Assembly (NCBI GenBank): GCA_007844125.1
Contig: CM017572.1
Location: 43,568,632 to 43,632,631, forward strand
From: Sinonovacula constricta
Lineage: Eukaryota; Mollusca; Bivalvia; Cardiida; Solecurtidae
Direction of reading: 5' to 3'
Length of the DNA: 64,000 nt
Shown here: one piece after another, positions 49,801 to 63,304 of the stretch
Layout of the letters: every line of letters begins with the position of its first letter
How positions within the stretch are numbered: the first letter of the stretch is position 1
Program-made: the position numbers and the translations under genes
The notes under the pieces: generated by a model
Database searches by the model: none
Told to the model about the DNA's origin: nothing
What the model saw: only the letters and a program-made list of their open reading frames with translations

Positions 49801-52800
49801 ACTGATTGCTTAAGCAATGAATTAAAAGTTCATTTAAAGAGTTATTGGTGTATTGATAACAAAATTAAGGACGTAATTTTACTTAAAAGATCTTTCATTT
49901 CTCCAAAGCACATTCAATTTAATTTTCTACAATTTCCAAAAGTAAACACTATAAAGGTCATCTCATTCTTATTCAGATTTGTTCACAATGCATTCATGAC
50001 TGGTACATATGAAAACTGGGTCAAGAGTAGGTAAAACAGTTTAGCATAACCATTTTATATTGCGTTACAACTACTTTATCATAATTAACTTAAAATCACA
50101 ATTAGCAGGAGTTAAAGATCCTATAAACCAAGAACAACATGTACAGTAGGTAAACATTGGAGACTGTAGATTTACACTCCTAAAAACATCTGACAATTAT
50201 AAGTTGTTGTCTTTTTCTGTCAGTATTATTGTGTTTTTGCTAGATAATTCAATTATTTCTGATATGGGTCCCTGGGGCACAATAGAGAGCCATTTGCAAT
50301 ATATCATTTCTGCCCAAAACTAATTTGTCAATACCCCTAATAGCAGTTCTACTTGTTGTCAAAATCACACATTCTACTTATGGCTAGAAATTTTGAAATA
50401 AGTAATCTTTTTTTTCCTGATTTTCATCCAAAAGCTGAGAAAATAATTATAATAATTATGAAAAAATTGTTTATATTTCTTTAGTCGACAAACATAATGA
50501 TTTTTTAAAAGTATACAATAGCATCCAACACAATTCATTTGTTAGTGTTTTCTCCTGGTACAAGTGGCCCAGTGTTCAAACCCAGGCCATGACTAACGTT
50601 TCCAAGAAGGTAATACATGTAGTCCCATTGCAAATGTTCAAGGAAATATGAGGCTAGATGACTGGTCAGTCAATCCAGTGTCAAGGTAATGTGGTTTTTA
50701 ATCTCGAACAAGTGGACACCATCTCCAAATAACTAAGATACTCTTGATGGGATGATATAAACCCAAAAAACAAGAACACACAGTAGGTTTAACAGGTTCC
50801 AATTACAAGGTTACAGAAGGTCACACATGTTCACACACTTAACATGCTTTCATTAAAGCTTACAGAAATGTTGCATACTGACACATATAATATAGGTTAG
50901 AACAATGTTAATATAACCTACAGTTCTTAGCTAACATTTAGAGAAGAACATATATTTTGTGTGAAAAAAAAAGTTTCAAAATAATCAAGTTTTGTACATG
51001 TGTTGCTGCATGGAGCAAGCAAGGAAAAACAATTAAATTACTTAATAGTCCACGCTTTGATATTTTCTTTCAGCTGTGTCATTTCATAGCAAGCAAGTTA
51101 TGACACAAATAAAATGTTCATACAAATCTCTCACCTTTAGATTTCCTACAAAAATATCATACAGTTATCATTTTAGCAATTTACTTTCTGGTTCTGTAGG
51201 ATTTTTGTGGCTAATTCTGAGGATTTTTGTGGCTAATTCAGTTACTTCTAAGATGGGTCCCCCAAGGAATTCATTTGCAACATATCATCTCTGGACTTAA
51301 TTGATTGGACACTACTGCCTGAAGTAATTCTTAGTATTTGTTCTCATAAACACTCTTTCAGAGTACAGCTTTTTGAAATTTATTAATCATATTTCCTGAC
51401 TGCTTGCCAGAAGATAAGGAAAAATTGTCTCAGTGATTATAATGAAAAAAATAATGCAATTAGAAATATAACAAAACAATAAAAGACAAGACAACTAGTT
51501 GTCTTTGCAGAAGTTAAAAGAATGCAGAATGAATAAGCATTATTTCTTGATACTTTAAGGCTTGGACTCGATCTTAATAAGTTACTGATTGATAATTTCA
51601 TTATCAGCTTCTGCTTCTGATTAATGAACATGCAACTTTTAGACCAATTCAGACTATAATTGCTTTGCATGGATCCCATATTGCTTGTTTCCTGAATAGA
51701 ACAGTTTCATATACCGGTACCCTGAAAACATGTATAACAAGTACGCTACTATATTTTTAACATAGAATACTGACAATAATTGAAACAGTTTCTTTAGATA
51801 TGACATCATGTAATCATGCTCAAACACTATTTAGGGCACCACAATATAATTTTGTAAAATTATTAAGATTAAAATAAATCTTATCACATTAGTAATTAAA
51901 CCAATGAAATTACTCAAAAAGATTACCATATTTAAAATCATAAACTATGGTACATTTTACTCATCCTTAACATTTGCGCTTTTCTTTTTTAAACATTTTC
52001 TTCTAAATCAAAAAATCCTGTGTTAAACAAGGAAGAAAAAAATAAATGGCCACAAGTATAAAAAATTGATCTCATTTCTTCTTATATATCTGACGAAAAA
52101 GATTCAGTTTTTGTTTCCAGTCATTTTGCATTTTTGTGGATAATTTGATTTCTCTGATGAAACATACAGTGGTTGGGCTGTCTCTTGGACAGCCATGTTC
52201 TGACTTTCTTTCCATTCATAAAGGTAATCCTAACAAATTACTGCATCATTAATGGCAGAGTAATAAATAGATAATAAATACTTATTAAAAGATATTTATA
52301 AAAACAACACATTGTCTTGGAATAAATACTTGGCCGTTCACAATCAAGAAAAGAAATTAATCAAAGCCTAAAGGTGACCACAGTCTACCATAATGGCCCC
52401 GTCTTTAAAGATGACCATAATGGCCCCGTCTTTAAAGATGACCACAGAAGTGGTAATATTTTTTCCAAAAATGTCTGGTGTTTTTGAAGAACTAACACAG
52501 TACTTTTAAACCTTCTTTATGACACCTAGCACCATTAATGACAAGATTTTAAAGGCTTCATGTGCTGTTCTCTCTCATCCCAAGGGAATAGTTTTACATG
52601 ATTAATGACAGGCGTAACTATCTTCTTAAGATCTGCAACAGGAGAATCTTCACTGCTGTAATTGTTCAAATGAAAAACATGAACTTTACCATTAATGGCA
52701 TGTTTTATAGGGCTTTGCACGCTGCTCCCTTACGTCCCCAGGGAAAAATGTTACTGGATTACTGAGATTTAAGACTTTTATCACCAACTTTGTAAAAGGA

Positions 52801-55800
52801 AAATCTGGCTAAGCCATTTAACTGCTAAATTTGGAAATGAAAAACATCAACTTCACCATTAATGGCATGTTTAAAAGGCTTCATTCAATGCTTTTTATAT
52901 TCACTGGTAATAGTTTCATGCAAAATTCTCCATGTTCAAAATACATGAAAATAACATCTCATTGCCTGTGTAGGTAGATATTTTTATATTCTTTCTGTTA
53001 AAAATTCACAATTATATCATCATTTTGATGATTTTCCCAAAGATGCTCATACAATATAAATGAACGGTTCTCATTTCTAAGAACTATGATAATAATTATG
53101 TTATCATCTGAATTATTCCCTACAGTTAAAAAGTTTAAAAAGCAATTTTACTACAGTAACTATGTAACCTTTTCATGTCATATTTTATGCTGTATTTTAG
53201 GGGCTGAATATCATACAAGGTCACACCACATATATTTATTTTGGTTACACAGTTATTCCCACACAGGCTGTGGGTGGGTTTAATTAATTCCCTTCTCACA
53301 TTATTACATGGTGTAAAAGTTATGGTTTAAGTATCAAATCTTTTTCCTTCCATCTTCCACACTCATTCTCTGCCTCACTCCATGAGTATTTACAAGAAAA
53401 GCATTGATGCGAAGCATCAAAGACGATGCAACAATGAACATTAATTTTTAGTAGAAATTTAGAGATGACTGATTTAAAATAATCAGTAAACATTAAAATC
53501 ACTGGAATAATTTAATTCTGGTACATAAGGCTACTTATATGTACAATCCTTAAAAAAAGGGACAAACATGTCTTCATTAACAGGTATAACCCTCAGATGT
53601 ACATTAATGTTTAGACATTAAAAAAGTAAAAATACCTCTTTTGTGTGGAAGTTACAAACAAAAAATAAATACAAATAAATATCAATATAAAAGAACACCA
53701 TTTACCGAATTAGGACCCGTAGGTAGAGAATGTGTAAATCGCAGAACTTCCGAAATTCGAAACACCTCGCCCATTTTCGCTCGCCTATTCTCTACCGAGA
53801 ACGAGAATGTTCGAGGACATCCACTTGCATGTGCATTCCATATATAGGCGGCGCGCTCCAGTGCGTCACCAATAAAGGATGATTCTACCAAACACGTGTG
53901 TGGAAATGCTACATTGTAAAACTAAAGATGGTTCCGAGGTGATCTGGATTTAATCATTTTTAATCAGTTTTAACTTATTATGCTATGTACAGACTTAGCC
54001 TGGGTTCAATCATTATTAATCAGTTTTAATTTTATTATGCTATGTATAGACTTGGTCTGTGTTCAATCATTATTAATCAGTTTTAACTTATTATGCTATG
54101 TATAGACTTGGTCTGGGTTCAATCATTATTGATCAGTTTTAACTTATTATGCTATGTATAGACTTGGTCTGGGTCCAATCATTATTGATCAGTTTTAACT
54201 TATTATGCTATGTATAGACTTGGCCTGGGTTCAATCATTATTAATCAGTTTTAACTTATTATGCTATGTATAGACTTGGTCTGTGTTCAATCATTATTAA
54301 TCAGTTTTAACTTATTATGCTATGTATAGACTTGGCCTGGGTCCAATCATTATTAATCAGTTTTAACTTATTTTGCTATGTACAGACTTGGCCAGGGTTC
54401 AATCATTATTAATCAGTTTTAACTTATTATGCTATGTATAGACTTGGTCTGGGTTCAATCATTATATATCAGTTTTAACTTATTGTGCTATGTACAGACA
54501 TGGTCTGGGTTCAATCATTATTAATCAGTTTTAACTTATTATGCTATGTATAGACTTGGTCTGGGTTCAATCATTATTAATCAGTTTTAACTTATTATGC
54601 TATGTATAGACTTGGTCTGGGTCCAATCATTATTAATCAGTTTTAACTTATTATGCTATGTACAGACTTGGCCTGGGTTCAATCATTATTAATCAGTTTT
54701 AACTTATTATGCTATGTATAGACTTGGTCTGGGTCCAATCATTATTAATCAGTTTTAACTTATTATGCTATGTACAGACTTGGCCTGGGTTCAATCATTA
54801 TTAATCAGCTTTAACTTATTATGCTATGTATAGACTTGGCCTAGGTTCAATCACTATTAATCAGTTTTAACTTATTATGCTATGTACAGACTTGGCCTAG
54901 GTTCAATCACTATTAATCAGTTTTAACTTATTATGCTATGTATAGACTTGGTCTGGGTCCAATCATTATTAATCAGTTTTAACTTATTATGCTATGTACA
55001 GACTTGGCCTGGGTTCAATCATTATTAATCAGTTTTAACTTATTATGATATGTACAGACTTGGCCTAGGTACAATCATTATTAATCAGTTTTAACTTATT
55101 ATGCTATGTACAGACTTGGCCTGGGTTCAATCATTATTAATCAGTTTTAACTTATTATGCTATGTACAGACTTGGCCTGGGTTCAATCATTATTAATCAG
55201 TTTCAACTTATTATGCTATGTATAGACTTGGCCTGGGTTCAATCATTATTAATCAGTTTTAACTTATTATGCTATGTACAGACTTGGCCTGGGTTCAATC
55301 ATTATTAATCAGTTTTAACTTATTATGCTATGTACAGACTTGGTCTGGGTCCAATCATTATTAATCAGTTTTTACTTATTATGCTATGTACAGACTTGGC
55401 CTGGGTTCAATCATTATTAATCAGTTTTAACTTATTATGCTATGTATAGACTTGGTCTGGGTCCAATCATTATTAATCAGTTTTAACTTATTATGCTATT
55501 GACAGACATGGTCTGGGTTCAATCATTATTAATCAGTTTTAACTTATTATGCTATGTACAGACATGGCCTGGGTTCAATCCTTATTAATCAGTTTTAACT
55601 TATTATGCTATGTACAGACTTGGCCTGGGTTCAATCATTATTAATCAGTTTTAACTTATTATGCTATGTACAGACTTGGCCTGGGTCCAATCATTATTAA
55701 CCAGTTTTAAATTATTATGCTATGTACAGACTTGGCCTGGGTTCAATCATTATTAATCAGTTTTAAATTATTATGCTATGTACAGACTTGGCCTGGGTTC

Positions 55801-58800
55801 AATCATTATTAATCAGTTTTAACTTATTATGCTATGTATAGACTTGGTCTGGGTTCAATCATTATTAATCAGTTTTAACTTATTATGCTATGTACAGACT
55901 TGGTCTGGGTTCAATCATTATCAATCAGTTTTAACTTATTATGCTATGTATAGACTTGGTCTGGGTTCAATCATTATCAATCAATTTTAACTTATTATGC
56001 TATGTACAGACTTGGTCTGGGTTCAATCATTATTAATCAGTTTTAACTTATTATGCTATGTATAGACTTGGTCTGTGTTCAATCATTATTAATCAGTTTT
56101 AACTTATTATGCTATGTATAGACTTGGTCTGGGTTCAATCATTATCAATCAATTTTAACTTATTATGCTATGTACAGACTTGGTCTGGGTTCAATCATTA
56201 TTAATCAGTTTTAACTTATTATGCTATGTATAGACTTGGTCTGGGTTCAATCATTATTAATCAGTTTTAACTTATTATGCTACGTATAGACTTGGTCTGG
56301 GTTCAATCATTATCAATCAATTTTAACTTATTATGCTAAGTGTAGACTTGGTCTGGGTTCAATCATTATCAATCAGTTTTAACTTATTATGCTACGTATA
56401 GACTTGGTCTGGGTTCAATCATTATCAATCAATTTTAACTTATTATGCTATGTACAGACTTGGTCTGTGTTCAATCATTATTAATCAGTTTTAACTTATT
56501 ATGCTATGTACAGACTTGGTCTGGGTTCAATCATTATCAATCAGTTTTAACTTATTATGCTATATATAGACTTGGTCTGGGTTCAATCATTATCAATCAG
56601 TTTTAACTTATTATGCTACGTATAGACTTGGTCTGTGTTCAATCATTATCAATCAGTTTTAACTTATTATGCTACATATAGACTTGGTCTGGGTTCAATC
56701 ATTATCAATCAGTTTTAACTTATTATGCTACCTATAGACTTGGTCTGTGTTCAATCATTATCAATCAGTTTTAACTTATTATGCTACGTATAGACTTGGT
56801 CTGGGTTCAATCATTATTTTAATCAGTTTTAACTTACTATGCTATGTATAGACTTGGTCTGGGTTCAATGTATTAAAATAAGTTTGATCTGTAACTTATT
56901 ACAGTTAAACTTTGCTAAAGGACCACCATGCTAATTGGGGCACCTGCTTTCCAGGGCACTTTTTTCCAGAACTATTTTGTCCTTTCTTTAGTTAAATGTC
57001 CCACCACCCAGTACCAGGGCAGTTATCTAAGAACCAATTACAAAATTCAAACCTTTGTTAATCCTTGCTATTAGGGCCAGCATCATGTGGTCCAGTTATA
57101 CAAGTGTCATTAATCAGATGATCAAGACAGAAACTTTACAACTTTAAATGATGACATTCTCAATTCACTTATGGTATTCGTAATAAAGTCAGTATTTTTG
57201 TTTATGTTTACAAACTGATACCGGATCACAAGTTGTATATGTTAATCTTCAAGTGATAGAACAGAGAACAGGATAAAAAAGGATCTGGGTGCAATGACCT
57301 CATCTCTTCTCAGCATCGAAAAAGGCTTTCAAAAACAGGCAGCCAAAGTCTGCGCCAAAGGCAGTCAAATAAGGATTTACCAGTTCTTTCAGCAAGTTAC
57401 AATATGACACATGCTGTGCTACTAAATGTATTAAATAAAATGTGCTACTGAATGTATGTTCTGTTTTAAATGTTTAGTTCACATTTGAATTAAAGTAAAA
57501 AACATTGAGAACCTACTTTAATTTTGCTGTTTAATTATATCCTTGTGAAAAATGACTAAATTCTAATATCATAACATAAACAGTAAAACATAACATAAAA
57601 AGTTAAAACAAATAAACTATAACAACAAGTACACTAGTTAACATTAATTCAATGTAATAATGACCTTTTAATATGATATAAGTATTATTATGAACTCACT
57701 AAGTGGGACACTTTAAAAATAAAACACCAACAGGTGGTCCTCTTAGCAAGGTTTTACTGTATACTATGTATAGACTTGATCTAGGTTTAATCATTACTAA
57801 AAAGTTTTACCTCTAACCCATTATGCCATGTATAGATTTGCTCTAAATGCAGGTTTTAAATTTAAAATGATCTGCTCTACAAACAATAATATTAGCCAAT
57901 GATCATAGTATAGTTAATATTTTGTTGCTATGTTATTTTTTCATGTTTTCGAATTTTAGAGCCTTACAGTAATATCAAATAGCTACAAACAAGGGAGATA
58001 GCATAATGTAATGTGAATAATTAGAGTTATATTCCCTTGTAAATGGAAAGAGGCAATATATGTACAGACTATTTTCACCTTGTGTGCTACAAGATAAAAT
58101 ATTGCTTTAAGGAGGTATATGTACTGCAGCATGGGGCGGTTTTTGTAATATAATTGAATAATTAAGTTGATTTATTTGAAAGTCATAAAAAGAGAAATTG
58201 GAGTAAAGCATTAAATCTACCACCAGTTTTCATCCAAACATGTACATGTACCTCAAAACTGTTATAAGCTGACACCTTTCCATGATAACCAAGTCCCACA
58301 TAAGATAAAAAACTAGAAAGCTTTTACAGACTAGCTGAAAGTACTTGGATGACCTTTGCAATGATAAAACAGGATTATGAAACATGGCTAAAGTGATAAC
58401 TGCCTTAGAAAAAAAAGAAGTGAATCACAAGTAGCCAACACCAATCAGAAGTTGTCTAATATTGATCATTAGCATTTGTTGGTAAACAGTTAGCCGGTGT
58501 GTCTTATTTAAATTACAGGAACATGTGCTTAGGCAAATGAGTAACAATTAATATTCTGAAAAATATATTAAAGTTAATAATATAACAATGTTTATGTTTA
58601 TTTGGTTTATCGTCCTACCAACAGTAGTTCAGTTATCTGGAGACAGTGTCCACTTGAAGCAGAGTGCTGCTTTCACTGTGTATAGCATGTTGTGAAAACC
58701 TGGCATTATACCACACCCAGTCATATTATCCTGACACAGGGCTAACCAGTTGTGGAACTACCCTTATATTAGCCTGAGTGTTAGCAATGGGAGCTATACC

Positions 58801-61800
58801 ACTACCATTTTTAATGACTTTGGTATGTCGCGGCCCGGGATCGAACCCGGAGCCTCCCATTTCTGGAGCCGACACTTTACCCATTGCGCTACCAGGTCCA
58901 GTAATATGATAATGACTTACAGGTAGCTTATACTATAAGGACATGAGGTCTTATTTGTTACAGTTTTTGTGTGTTTTGAGTACATCACAGCTTCACAATA
59001 TATTTAATATACATATAGCACCACAGCTGGAAGATCTCTCCACATGATATTCCTCTGACCTTGTCAAGATTCGAACCCACCCAGTGAGGTGTTGAGGAGT
59101 ATTAAGACTAACAAGGCGGCAACTAACCAATCAGCTACAGGCACCCCAAAAAGATAAAATATACCATGAACTTGCCAACATGATGAAAGGTAATACTCTC
59201 AATTGTTACTTACCTTCCACCAAAGGCAATTACTGGACAGCTTGCAGCATTCATAGAGACCTTAAGATAGTCAATGAGGACAGCATAGTCTGCCATGGCT
59301 TGTTCAACTGTCAATAGACCCATGTTCTCAGGTCGGAATGTATCATTGCCAAATGGTAGTGACTTGCCATAGTAACGCTGGAAATAAAATAACATTTTGT
59401 TTATTTAGGCAACTAAATATGAATATAATGACCAAGCTACAATTTTTCACTAATGAAAATCACAATAATTTGCTATGAAAATTGGTAGAAAATGAAAGGA
59501 CTGGCATGGTTTCATTTTATATTAAAAATTAACCAGTCATTGACAATATGCACAAAGCTGAGAGTGTAAAACCTGCAGAGGTTTTAGAATAATAATGCCC
59601 TGATAAGTTTTAGAATATTAATGCCCTTAATCACCAACTGTTCTTAAGTCACTTAGAAGTATGCCACTTAAAGTCCTATTTATACTGCAAAGAAAAAGTT
59701 TATTTTTGTTGTCATGAAAATGGTGAGTTCAGATCAAGTCATGACTTGCACTTAAGAATGGTTGGTGACTTGTAGTCATAAGTTTATTCAAGCCAGGCTT
59801 GCAGCATGCTGTGTTTCTATCAGTGCTGGGGCTGTTTGTTAACCATTACAGCAAGAGTCATTAAGTTATCCTGAGACCATGCTGGGCAGAGGAGGGGTTA
59901 ACTTCATCAACATCTCTGTCTCCAAACAATTTATATAACCGACAGCTTCAACATCATGAACCTTAACAGACAGAAAGAATAAACAAACAACACAGTCAAT
60001 ATTTCTGCATGCCAGACAATAATGTGAGATGCAAATACGTATTTGATCTGACATTTCCCCAGTTGTTATGTTTCTCAGACAATCTATCAAAGATCTTGAC
60101 ATATCTAACAATGGTTAGGCAAACACTGCCATATTTGAGATCCACAATATCGGAAGGTATGTGATGAGAATCTGATTGGTAAAGAACATAAAACATAACA
60201 TAATATTAATAATATAACGTAATATTAATCTACTGTCTAATGATATCAGGGCCACTAATAAATTGGGGGAGTTAACTGTTTATTGAACATCAAACTTATA
60301 TCTGTCGTAATCATTGTAACTCATCTAGTTTACTGGAAGGATATTAATTGTGCAAACAATATAACACTAATTCTACCTCTAACTATATCCATTTAATTGA
60401 ACAATGGGAATAAGAAGTTTATATGTTTATTGTAATTAGTAAGTATCAATGAAATAGAGCATCCGCAGCAGTGGGAATTGTATATATATGATACATCATA
60501 TTAAATTATCTTTCATTCTGAAATCTTATTATTATTTTCCAAAATTAGTATTTTTTGCGAAAAAATTTCCACAAGACATAAATGGGAAATGTTTGCAAAA
60601 TTATGATAAAAAGACCTAAAATATATGACATGGGGATATAAAGTCTATTGTGCTATAACAGTACATCAATCTTATCTCTTACAATATACAGATGGAACAA
60701 TACATCAATTTTTTCTCTTACAATACACTGATGGAACAATACATCAATTTAATCTCTTACAATACACTGATGGAACAATACATCAATCTTATCTCTAACA
60801 ATACACTGATGCAAAGGACCAGGAGCATCCATAATAACAATAAATAAATTATGTTAGGCACAACAACAATGAGCATCAAAATGATTTCTTTGAACTAAAG
60901 GGAGTTCACAAATTATCTTTCAAATACCGGTAATTGGCCCTTAACTTTGACATCTGCTGCACAATTTTTTATATTTTTTTTTACATTGCCCCAATTCATT
61001 GGTTTAAGCATAGTGTGATCCTATTTTTGGAATGTAGAAAGTGAAAGATGAAGAGCATACAACCCAATGGTTCACACTGACAAATAAACACCCATCTTAA
61101 AACCCATGTAAACCTTTGCTTACAGGTATAAAAAACACCTATTAAACTTGTGTGGTATGAAGTTTCCAAAATCAGCATGTAATATACATGGTGTTATGCG
61201 GTAATTGTATACAGTCTCCTTCGTAGAATTACAACAACAACCTTTTCAAAAATTTCAACTTCATTCTATAAAGGACATCATGCTTTGGCATGGATGCCAG
61301 AAGTGGACACTTCAATACATTGTGGGGAATATGTAATATAATGTGATAAAATGATTTTTCAAATTTACTTCTACCTCTATCATTGTGGGTAATGATTTAT
61401 GGGAATGAAGTTTATTGGTGAGAAACATCATATATATATATTAATCTTACTTTTATCTCTATCATAATAATTATCCTTATGAATCTGATAACAAATAAAA
61501 TGAAGTTTATGGTGACCTGTTATCCTCATTATGTAACCACTGGGAAGACATATAACTTAATAAGAAGATTTCATCTTATAATTGTTTAAGTGTGACAAAA
61601 CTGCAATAAAAATATTAACAAAGCTATTATTCAGTACCATCAATGAAGAATAGCTGCTATTATAAATTTAAACTATTCAGGACTGGGGAGGGGGCGCCCA
61701 TGGTTTAATGGTAGAATTGCCAAGTTTGTAACTGCTCTGACTGCTTAGCCTCTCACCGAGTGGGCTTGTGTTCTGTCCGAGATGAGGGACTTCATGTAAG

Positions 61801-63253
61801 AAGGATTTCCAGCTGACCTGCGGTGTGCTGGTAGTTCTACCAAGATAAATGTCTGAGGGCTTCCACCACCTAAGAAGCGGAATGTCACTATAATGATCAT
61901 GTTATTCAAAACAAGACTAGAGTAAAAACTTTAGTCGTGATCTAGAATCTGAACATTTAGCTTGGTGCTATAATCTGTCAGATTAGATCTGTGAGCATCA
62001 CGAGTCAAAAAAGTATTTGCCACAATTTGCACAACAGTGGCATGACAGAATTAGAAGCTTTAGGAGAAGGTTTGAAACATTGTGAGTTTGAATGATGTAG
62101 GCTATAGCCTTTCTGGTACAAAAGAATGTAAATGTCATTAACCAGATTTTTATTACTGTAACTGAATTATTATTATAAATAATGTAAATTAAGTAAATTA
62201 CTGAATAGCAAAGTAACAACCATATTAAAGCATTTAAATATTTAAAAATATATATTATGGTAATTTGTACAAATGCATCAATTATAATTTAAAAACATTT
62301 AAAAGAATGTCTTAATCCAGTTGATGCCAAAACTGTTTTCTAGCTGATCCAATCAGTACGGGTGTAAGTGTTTTTGGTGAAGTCTGTTTACTAGCTGATA
62401 GAATCAGTAGTGAATACTTGACTAACTTACTAGTTTAGGATACTGTTTGTGAGCAAGGTAAGAGAACTGAAAATGTCCAAATGAGACTACAGGGAGGAGT
62501 TACACAGAAATAGTGGGAGCAGTCAATCACACAAAGAAGCACAATAATTAAATAATGACAGACACTGTCAGCCATTTGCAATAGGAACCTGCCAATTCAC
62601 AGTTTATATTTATAGGTCTGGCTTTTTTATAGTCCCAAGAAAACATCAGACTGACATCTTAAAAGTGTTAGAAAGAGTGAAACTATTTAATGGGGAAGTA
62701 AACCCTGCTCAAAGAGGAAGATATGTCGACAATGACCTGACACAACATCAGGGAAATGGTCCAATCTCTTACCCTGCTGATCTCCTACTGATCAATCCAG
62801 GGCACAGAGAGCAGTTTTAGATCAGCCAAATACCACTAGGAGTCTGCACCAGTTATTTACTATGTACTGCCTGGTCTCTAGCAACTTATTGTGTGAACTT
62901 TTCAAAATATTATCTGTGAATAACCAAAGACTCATCACAGGTTTTCAACGAATGAAGAAAGGAAAGAACCTTAGAAATGGACTGACAGTTCCACATTAAC
63001 CACAGTGTCCCAAAGGAGTTTCTTGTAAAAAACAATACATTTGTCTGTACAAATGTTGATTTTCCAGGCAGTTTTTAAACTGATCACATGCTACTTTAGT
63101 CTTTATAAAAGGAGAACCAGTAGTGTGTGTGTGTGTGTGTGTGTGTTTGTGTGTGTGTGCGTGTGTGTGTGTGTGTGTTTGTGTGTGTGTTTGTGTGTGT
63201 GTGTATGTGTGTGTGTGTGTGTGTGTGTATGTGTGTGTGTGTGTTTGTGTTTG

Positions 63254-63304
<51 letters not shown>

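Noticed and set aside
53682..53891. 69-residue minus-strand open frame in the GC-rich island
   Set aside because: No family resemblance, no splice context and an open frame on the other strand too; composition effect of the island.
58800..58900. tRNA gene suggested by A and B boxes
   Set aside because: The tRNA-like part is followed by the SINE body, repeated elsewhere in the window, and does not fold as a full cloverleaf by eye.
34784..59377. PRCP (lysosomal Pro-X carboxypeptidase) as the identity of the S28 gene
   Set aside because: Motifs such as [24 protein letters not shown] and LPANPVK agree with DPP7 rather than PRCP.
59866..60111. Upstream DPP7 exon candidate
   Set aside because: No resemblance to the DPP7 N-terminal region and no proper acceptor/donor pair in frame; the real exons appear to lie beyond 64000.
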